Program-made: the position numbers and the translations under genes | Notes under the pieces: generated by a model | What the model was told of the DNA's origin: nothing | The model's input: only the letters and a program-made list of their open reading frames with translations | Databases searched by the model: none | Assembly (NCBI GenBank): GCA_002339265.1 | Contig: DDKG01000173.1 | Location: 1-12,391 of the forward strand | Origin: Massilia sp. UBA2604 | GTDB taxonomy: Bacteria > Pseudomonadota > Gammaproteobacteria > Burkholderiales > Burkholderiaceae_D | Reading direction: 5' to 3' | Length of the DNA stretch: 12,391 nt | Part shown: in pieces, positions 1 through 5,654 of the stretch | How the letters are laid out: each line of letters starts with the position of its first letter | Numbering within the stretch: position 1 is the first letter of the stretch

Positions 1-1058
1 GGCCACAGCATGGCCCAGGGATCGCGCAGCACGACGATGCCCAGCGCCAGGCACAGCACGTGCGAGCTCGATGCGATGCGGCCGCTCCAGACCGCGGCGG
101 CGACCACCGCCAGCATGTAGAAGGTGCGCTGGGCCGGCACGCCGAAGCCGGCCAGCAGCACGTACAGCAGCGCCACGATGGCCCCCGCCAGGGCCGCCGC
201 CTTCTGGGCCGGGAGGCGCAGCGGCAACTGGGCGCCGGTCCAGAACGAGCGGCGCCACAGGCTTGCCGTGATCCAGGCGGCCAGGCCCGCCACCATCGTG
301 ATGTGCAGGCCGGAGATCGAGACCAGGTGGCTGATGCCGGTGCGGTTGAAGACGTCCCAGTCGTCCTGGTCGATGCCGCGCTGGTCGCCGATGACCAGTG
401 CGACGATGACGCCGGCATAGGGTTCACCTTCGAGGATGGCCAGGATGCGCGCGCGCAGGAACCCGCGTGCGCGTTCGATCGCGTAGCCGGCGCCGGGCGT
501 CCAGTCGTCGAGGCGTTCGTTCGTACTGCCCGCCGGGCGCACGTAGCCGGTGGCGCGCACGCCCTGCTCCAGCAGCCACGCTTCGTAATCGAAGCCGTGC
601 GGGTTGGCGTTGCCATGGGGGCGCTGCAGGCGCACCACCAGGCGCCAGTGTTCGCCGGCGTGGATGAAGGCGGGGTCGCTGGCGGTGGCGCCGTACCAGG
701 ACAGGACGATCTTTGGCGGGACGGTGGCGCCGCGGGTCTCGGTGTGCGCGACGTCGAAGTGGAAGCGCACGCCGCCGTCGAAACGGTGCGGGAGGCTGGC
801 GATGGCGCCGGTGACGGTGATGTCGCGGCCTTCGTCGGCGTGTGGCAAGGCGTCGCTCAGGGCCAGGTGGGCGATGAAGGCGGCCCAGCAGAAGCCGAGC
901 AGGACGCCGGTCGTGAGTGCGCGGGGAAGACCGCGCAGCAGGAGGCAGGCTGCGATTGACGTGGCTGCGCAGGCGAGCAGAATTCCGGCGGGCGGCAGCG
1001 CGGGCTGGAGTTGAAGCACGGCGGCGCCGGCGGCGAACGCGAGAATCGCACTGCGCAT
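1..1058 (-). CDS. comEC: ComEC/Rec2 family DNA-uptake channel, N-terminal part (C-terminus runs off the window)
   Basis: ComEC is the polytopic inner-membrane protein through which single-stranded DNA enters the cytoplasm during natural transformation. I translated 352 codons by hand without a stop; the frame leaves the window at base 1, so roughly the C-terminal half or more is missing. Residues 1-65 are hydrophobic (N-terminal membrane segments). Residues 80-175 form the OB-like DUF4131 region, with the typical stretch RPHGNANPHGFDYEAWLL at 146-163. The Competence domain follows: GDQRGID at 224-230, the hallmark GISHLVSISGLHI at 241-253, and a membrane segment with LLAGFGVPAQRTFYM at 301-315. 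The ATG at 1058 is chosen because it opens directly into the hydrophobic N-terminus. An in-frame GTG at 1103, just after an in-frame TAA, is the only alternative, and neither start has a good Shine-Dalgarno. The gene lies 11 nt behind an immunity gene, and no terminator is visible between them. Identification is firm; competence of the host is not shown. Confidence 0.95.
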   Translation of the reverse strand, partial: MRSAILAFAAGAAVLQLQPALPPAGILLACAATSIAACLLLRGLPRALTTGVLLGFCWAAFIAHLALSDALPHADEGRDITVTGAIASLPHRFDGGVRFHFDVAHTETRGATVPPKIVLSWYGATASDPAFIHAGEHWRLVVRLQRPHGNANPHGFDYEAWLLEQGVRATGYVRPAGSTNERLDDWTPGAGYAIERARGFLRARILAILEGEPYAGVIVALVIGDQRGIDQDDWDVFNRTGISHLVSISGLHITMVAGLAAWITASLWRRSFWTGAQLPLRLPAQKAAALAGAIVALLYVLLAGFGVPAQRTFYMLAVVAAAVWSGRIASSSHVLCLALGIVVLRDPWAMLW

Positions 1059-1069
1059 GGTTGAGGACG

Positions 1070-2236
1070 TTATGTTCCGGTGCGCTGGGCGCTGGGACTG
1101 CACTTACTCGCAAGCGCATGGATACTGGAAGATATCTGATCCCACAGTAACACTGCCCTGGAATCCGACAAGGACGCGGGCACGGGTCCCCGGTCGCCAA
1201 CTCCCGTATCCATGGTGAAAGAGAAATGTGGGGCCATGACGTCGTCTACTGTTCCGTTGAACTCCCACCAGAAGCTATGCACGGCAACGGTGTCGCTTTC
1301 CACGACACGCTCGACAACTTCCTCTCCGATAAGGCATCCGACAATGCGTTGACCAGCCCGCAGCGTAGCCAGGCGAGCACGGTCCATCAATGGCATTCGT
1401 TCCCAAGATTCGGCCGTTCGAGCGATCAAACCCTTGGCATCAGGCTCAACACCTGCTGCAAGCTTCAGAGTAAATGCAATATCGGGATGGCTCGTCAGGC
1501 GCGCGTTCATCGTGATGCGCTCCGCCTGGTCTGGATTCAGCAGACCTCGAAAATAGGCATGGTCAAGACAGAATCCAGTTTCAGGCGGAATTTCATTCTC
1601 GGGATTCGGTACAAGTTGCGAGATGAGCTGGGCGACTTGATGCGTTCGTGCTGGTTGATAGGCATCTGCAGTGAGATCGATGCTTACACCACTACCGTGC
1701 ACAAGCGCATCCACGGCAATCCCCTCGTACCGGTATCCCTCAATGGCGAGGCCATTTGCCTGCGTTCCCTCGGTGACCACTCTGCCATACAAAAAGATTT
1801 TTCCGAACAGGCCGTTAGCGGTCTTGATGGGCATGACGAGTTCCAGATTCATGTCGCCGTCCAATCGATCCGGAGTCGCCCTGAGCTCGGCCTCGCGATC
1901 GGCCAGCCGCGTCTGAAAGTCCGCGAGCGACTCCAAGCGAGTGGCAATATCCAATCCGTCGACATTTGCCATCGTCAACTTAGCCTCGGCATACGCAGGC
2001 AACTCGATCACGAATCTGCCGACACACGTCGGCTTCATGTACGCCGTCATCCGCGCTACCTCGCGCCGGTCCTTGCCTGCCTGACTCCGAAGATCATGTG
2101 CGCTCACCACTGCCCATGCTGTGGCCATTCCAATGATTGCGATTGCCGCAAGCGCTCCGGCTAACCGTCCTGACGGGCGACGAGCACCCACCATCTGTCG
2201 CCACCATCCTATCCATCGAGAAGGGATCCAACGCAT
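1070..2236 (-). CDS. T6SS lipase immunity protein, Tli4 family (second copy, short form)
   Basis: Likely immunity protein against a periplasm-acting T6SS phospholipase; Tli4 proteins bind and neutralise their Tle4 lipase in the periplasm (family knowledge). Numbering from the upstream ATG at 2242 (390 aa): a basic N-terminus, one hydrophobic segment at about 27-47 (membrane anchor or uncleaved signal), then a periplasmic domain. Landmarks shared with the neighbouring Tli4 are CVGRF (73-77), ETGFCL (221-226), WEFNG followed by DD (326-334), and LWDQISSSI (366-374). Cysteines C73 and C225 are in equivalent places in both proteins and may form a disulfide. I prefer the ATG at 2236 (388 aa) because AAGAG at 2247-2243 is 6 nt from it, whereas it abuts the ATG at 2242. 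The gene is 23 nt behind the first tli4. Its GC is low (53% in the hand-counted line 1441-1500) against 72% in comEC. It is too different from the first copy to be a recent duplicate. Confidence 0.85.
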   Translation of the reverse strand: MRWIPSRWIGWWRQMVGARRPSGRLAGALAAIAIIGMATAWAVVSAHDLRSQAGKDRREVARMTAYMKPTCVGRFVIELPAYAEAKLTMANVDGLDIATRLESLADFQTRLADREAELRATPDRLDGDMNLELVMPIKTANGLFGKIFLYGRVVTEGTQANGLAIEGYRYEGIAVDALVHGSGVSIDLTADAYQPARTHQVAQLISQLVPNPENEIPPETGFCLDHAYFRGLLNPDQAERITMNARLTSHPDIAFTLKLAAGVEPDAKGLIARTAESWERMPLMDRARLATLRAGQRIVGCLIGEEVVERVVESDTVAVHSFWWEFNGTVDDVMAPHFSFTMDTGVGDRGPVPASLSDSRAVLLWDQISSSIHALASKCSPSAQRTGT

Positions 2237-2242
2237 ATGCAT

Positions 2243-2247
2243 CTCTT
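2243..2247 (-). promoter_or_regulatory. Ribosome binding site deciding the start of the second tli4
   Basis: On the minus strand AAGAG is followed by 6 nt and then the ATG at 2236. The ATG at 2242 touches the AAGAG directly and so is a poor fit to it. The choice changes only the first two residues. Confidence 0.45.
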
Positions 2248-2259
2248 GTCAAAACGAGA

Positions 2260-3951
2260 CTAGCTTTCCAGCCGCTGCGCGCCGGTATTGTCTGGAGCAT
2301 CCGCATAACGCACGAGCTGCCATGCACTACGCCGATGAATGAGTTCAGGATGTGTACTGAATCGACCATGCAACTGTGCACGGAATGTCGCCGCAGGCAA
2401 CAAACTCCCGGCAGCGAACCAACGAGTTCCGTCAAGTGCATGGCTGTCTTCGCAACGCCACCATCCACTTGCCGGGCACGCCGCCCCTGTCTTTGCAACG
2501 CTACCGATCGGCGTTTCGGCGTGGGCCATTGGCGTATCGCCGGCGGGGATAATGAGTAGTTCGGACCCCAATATAGCCTGTTCGAGGGCAGCCGGCGTCG
2601 ACACACGCACGCTATTCCTCTTGTCGACCAGAGTCCACAATGTCGGATGACGGTTCTCGTAGCTTGGCTGCACGCCACGCAGTCGTTGCCACATAGTCGG
2701 TTGTGGCAGCAGCAAGGCCTGAGGCATTCGCTGGCCTTGCTTCAGGAACTGGCGCTCCCCGCCAAGTATCCCGGTTGCTGGACCGCTGTCGCCGCATCGC
2801 CACCAGCCTGTCTGTGGGCAGACGTCCCCGGCGTAGGCGCCGATTCCGAGTTCCATTGCAACGGTCCCGGGTGCGCCTGCCTTGTCCGTCTCAGTCGGAC
2901 GCAAACGTATGCTGCTCGCAATTTGCTCCCATAGATCAAACATTGCTTCTTCTGACAACGTGGACTGTACGGGCTTGCCGCCAGTAACAGGATTTGTGCC
3001 GGACTCGAGTTCGAGAGTCAGCAAGGGCGCGAGGATGTCGTCTTTTAAGCCCGGCGACTCCCACTGAAACGAATAGCCGGTGGTGAAGTTCGGCTCGCGT
3101 ATTCGCGTTATCAGTTCTTCGCCTTGCAAGCCATTAATGGCGCGAGTCTGCTCACGCAGATTAGTGAAAGCCATTTGCATGAACACAGGCTCGCGAGCAG
3201 CCGCAGCAGCATTACGTTGCAACAGTCCGGGCGCAGGACTCGTGCCCGACATCGAGGACAGCACGATATTGACGTCGGGATACCCCGGAAGACCAGCAAA
3301 CATTACGACGCTTTCAGATTGTCGATGCTCATATGGATCTCGCACGAAGGCGTCGGCGAGACAGAAGCCGCTTTCCCTGGGGATCTCGTTAGGCTGCAAC
3401 GGTCTAATTCGTCCCAATAGACGCATCACATCATCGACATAATCAGGATCTATCCAGTCTGCATTACCAGTGACACTCAGACCGGGAAAGCGCAGCAGGC
3501 TATGGACGGCAACATTCTCGACGGAGACGATGTGGTCTCCCCTATGCAGTTTCGATCGCCTCCGATTGTGGACGAACAGCTTGCCTTCGCCGGCCCCGTC
3601 AGAAAGCTGCCTGACCGATTCAAGACTCACCCGGGATTCTTCGTTCAGCGTACCTGCGATGTCGATCTCCATCTTTCGCACCCGGCTCGAGAACTCTTCC
3701 TCCGATTCGCGCAAGGTGCTGGACAGGTCGATTCCACCGATGGCTCCCTGCCCGATCGTCACCTCTGCCTCCGCTGGGAGATCGATCAGAAAGCGACCCA
3801 CGCAAACGGTCTTCATCTTGTCCATCATCTTTGCCACCTTTTGCTTGTCATGCACGGTCTGGACCGAGTTGGCGAAGAACGATGCAAGTGCCAGTGCCAA
3901 CGCTGTGACCCCGCATACCCACCGCACTTTACGGCTGCCAAGCCGCTTCAT
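2260..3951 (-). CDS. T6SS lipase immunity protein, Tli4 family, with a C-terminal tandem GWWRC-repeat extension
   Basis: This 563-aa protein is encoded directly after the lipase and is its most likely cognate immunity protein. An N-terminal hydrophobic stretch (about 11-28) should send it to the membrane or periplasm. The Tli4 part covers about 45-350, with CVGRF at 50-54, ESGFCL at 193-198, WESPG at 297-301 and LWEQIASSI at 340-348; C50 and C197 match the cysteines of the second Tli4. After the usual end of a Tli4 comes about 200 extra residues with two related units. Unit 1 (about 375-444) has CPQTGWWRCGDS at 378-389, then a QxxP-type stretch and PTLWTLV at 436-442. Unit 2 (about 489-552) has CPASGWWRCEDS at 492-503, then GTRWFAAGSLLP and RRSAWQLV at 541-548. 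I cannot name this repeat domain. The ATG overlaps the lipase stop (ATGA, 3951-3948) and has AGGAAG at 3961-3956. The frame is intact and GC is low (53% in the hand-counted line 3301-3360). Confidence 0.87.
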   Translation of the reverse strand: MKRLGSRKVRWVCGVTALALALASFFANSVQTVHDKQKVAKMMDKMKTVCVGRFLIDLPAEAEVTIGQGAIGGIDLSSTLRESEEEFSSRVRKMEIDIAGTLNEESRVSLESVRQLSDGAGEGKLFVHNRRRSKLHRGDHIVSVENVAVHSLLRFPGLSVTGNADWIDPDYVDDVMRLLGRIRPLQPNEIPRESGFCLADAFVRDPYEHRQSESVVMFAGLPGYPDVNIVLSSMSGTSPAPGLLQRNAAAAAREPVFMQMAFTNLREQTRAINGLQGEELITRIREPNFTTGYSFQWESPGLKDDILAPLLTLELESGTNPVTGGKPVQSTLSEEAMFDLWEQIASSIRLRPTETDKAGAPGTVAMELGIGAYAGDVCPQTGWWRCGDSGPATGILGGERQFLKQGQRMPQALLLPQPTMWQRLRGVQPSYENRHPTLWTLVDKRNSVRVSTPAALEQAILGSELLIIPAGDTPMAHAETPIGSVAKTGAACPASGWWRCEDSHALDGTRWFAAGSLLPAATFRAQLHGRFSTHPELIHRRSAWQLVRYADAPDNTGAQRLES

Positions 3952-5654
3952 TTGACTTCCTGAACAATCTTGACAATGAGGTGCCTCGTCAGAAGAAGCA
4001 TCGATTCCTGCTGAAAGCTCTCTTGATGACGAAATCCTTCCGGCGCAAATATCTTGCGAATGTACTGAGCGGGAGCAGAAGCGGATTGCACCGGCACTGT
4101 TTCGTCACCATGAGAATCCTGCGGCCACAACGCGAACCGCAGCCGCAGGTTTTTCTCTATTTCCACTTCACGCGTGCCGTCGGCGGCAGACAGAACCAGT
4201 CTCCCCGAGCGAACGTTTCCGGCCGTTAGCGCGGTCGAACTGGTAGTCTCTTCACGCGCCACCCATCGAATCTGGCCGTATGCCTTGAACGTCCGATCAG
4301 CGCCATAGAATGCATATGAATTCGCGTGATAGTAGGGACGCGGTTGCGCGCCTTTGCCGTCACTCGTCGTAAGTACCTCGGTGTGAAAGCGTTCAGCCTC
4401 GTCGATCGACTTGACGATCAGGGCTTCGGCGCCTCCTTTGGATGAAGCGTATCGGTTGGCCGGATCTGCCAGCGTAGGGTCGATCATCCGGTACCACGGT
4501 TTCATGTCACGATAGAAATCGTATGGGTTGCCGTCCGGTAGCGAAAGATGATCCCGTACCTGTTCACGCCGATTGACCACGCTTACCGTCTTGATCGATA
4601 GCCAAGGCTTGGGGTAAAGATGATTCGGCAGCAGCTGCAGTATCCCGGCCGAGACAGCCATTACCGGTGTTGTTTCTGCGCTTGTGTCACCCGCTATCTC
4701 GGCGAACTTCCCTGCCCTTAGATTGTCGGAAATTCCATTTGTAAAGTTTCCTCCCTCAGTTCCACTAGCAATCCGACGGTATGCGACAGGCGCCCCCAAC
4801 GCTGGCATTACGGCATGAACAATGCCTGCTATATCCGAGGCACTTCCATCGCCAGGATCACTCGCTCGCGCACATGCCCGGGCAACCAGCCCGCCCATCG
4901 AATGCGTCACCAAGATCACCGTCCGACATTCATGCTTGCGCTCAATCCAGAACTTCTTGATTTCGTCGATCCGCTGACGCAGCCGTCGCGCCGAGACCGA
5001 ACATGACTCCAGCCAGTTATAACCGAACGCGTATACGGGATACTGAAATGCCGCGTACTTTTCCAACTCGCTTTCAGTAACTCTTTCGAAATTGCGTACG
5101 CCCCATTGTGCAGGCTGACACTGCATGACTCGGCGCCAGAAGTGACGGATCTCGCGGTTGCCGTGCGGCGTTACCTGAAACGTCTTGTCCAGATGCCTCT
5201 GCAGATCCACCAGCAGGGCGCCGTAGGAATCTGCATAGACTTCGCCCCAGCCGCGCTCGCGCAGTTCGCGCTGATCAAGCGCATAAGGTGCAAACTCCAG
5301 CTCACCTCCGGGATCGACTTCCAGGAGACTTGCATCCAGAATACGCTGGCGATGCGATGGTCGTGGGCGAGACCATTTCCGTGCCTCCTTGTACCCATCA
5401 AGGGCGCCATTTGGCGGACGCCATGCCGCCTCTCCCGGTTTGAGGATATCGTCTTTGCGCGGCACCATATTGCGACGGGCTCGCAGATTCGATCCCATGA
5501 TCCCTGGCACGAAGATCACCGGAATCACCTTGCGCGACCCGATAGTGACCCTCGCCCTCACCTTGAAGGCCGTCGGCGTCGCGACCGTATGCGCCACCAG
5601 GCTTCCATCGCGATCGACAGTTGGCTGGGGAATTGGGCGAGTCGGTTCCTTCAT
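3948..5654 (-). CDS. T6SS lipase effector, PGAP1/LCAT-like alpha/beta hydrolase (probable Tle4 class)
   Basis: Probable antibacterial phospholipase delivered by the preceding VgrG into the periplasm of neighbouring cells. The protein is 568 aa with no signal peptide or membrane segment, as expected for T6SS cargo. The alpha/beta-hydrolase landmarks are an oxyanion-type VPGIMGS (49-55), the nucleophile elbow THSMG (250-254, Ser252) preceded by the hydrophobic strand TVILV, and a late GDETVPVQSA (516-525) whose Asp517 and the following His543 complete a plausible triad. This resembles LCAT/PGAP1-like lipases. In Pseudomonas aeruginosa the Tle4 lipase TplE carries a PGAP1-like domain and is encoded next to a Tli4; the tli4 genes here support the same pairing. 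The elbow begins with Thr rather than Gly. The start codon overlaps the vgrG stop and the stop overlaps the tli4 start, both as ATGA. GC is lower (58% in line 4621-4680) than in vgrG. Substrate (phospholipid versus other ester) is not known from sequence. Confidence 0.85.
   Translation of the reverse strand: MKEPTRPIPQPTVDRDGSLVAHTVATPTAFKVRARVTIGSRKVIPVIFVPGIMGSNLRARRNMVPRKDDILKPGEAAWRPPNGALDGYKEARKWSRPRPSHRQRILDASLLEVDPGGELEFAPYALDQRELRERGWGEVYADSYGALLVDLQRHLDKTFQVTPHGNREIRHFWRRVMQCQPAQWGVRNFERVTESELEKYAAFQYPVYAFGYNWLESCSVSARRLRQRIDEIKKFWIERKHECRTVILVTHSMGGLVARACARASDPGDGSASDIAGIVHAVMPALGAPVAYRRIASGTEGGNFTNGISDNLRAGKFAEIAGDTSAETTPVMAVSAGILQLLPNHLYPKPWLSIKTVSVVNRREQVRDHLSLPDGNPYDFYRDMKPWYRMIDPTLADPANRYASSKGGAEALIVKSIDEAERFHTEVLTTSDGKGAQPRPYYHANSYAFYGADRTFKAYGQIRWVAREETTSSTALTAGNVRSGRLVLSAADGTREVEIEKNLRLRFALWPQDSHGDETVPVQSASAPAQYIRKIFAPEGFRHQESFQQESMLLLTRHLIVKIVQEVK
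3956..3961 (-). promoter_or_regulatory. Ribosome binding site of the first tli4, inside the lipase gene
   Basis: AGGAAG on the minus strand ends 4 nt before the ATG at 3951 (6 nt counting from AGGA). It lies within the last codons of the lipase gene and supports both the chosen start and coupled translation across the ATGA overlap. Confidence 0.55.

Larger units (their letters stand above)
1059..5650. other. Low-GC effector/immunity cassette between vgrG and comEC
   Basis: Hand counts of single 60-base lines give 53% GC at 1441-1500, 53% at 3301-3360 and 58% at 4621-4680, against 72% at 241-300 (comEC) and 72% at 7021-7080 (vgrG). The change falls close to the vgrG stop on one side and the comEC start on the other. 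No transposase, integrase, tRNA or obvious flanking repeat was seen, so this is cargo exchange by an unknown route rather than a recognisable mobile element. Confidence 0.55.

Noticed and set aside
60..959. Long open plus-strand frame opposite comEC
   Set aside because: It has a low-complexity, Arg/Ala/Gly-rich translation typical of the antisense of high-GC coding DNA, and the minus strand encodes an unmistakable ComEC.
1059..1069. Search for a terminator between tli4 and comEC
   Set aside because: Only 11 nt separate the genes and no hairpin or T-run is present.
1226..2164. 312-residue plus-strand open frame opposite the second tli4
   Set aside because: The translation shows no family features, and the minus strand encodes a Tli4 with all its landmarks and a membrane anchor.
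1070..3951. Recent tandem duplication of tli4
   Set aside because: The two proteins share only spaced motifs and have different lengths and domain content, so any duplication is old or they were acquired separately.
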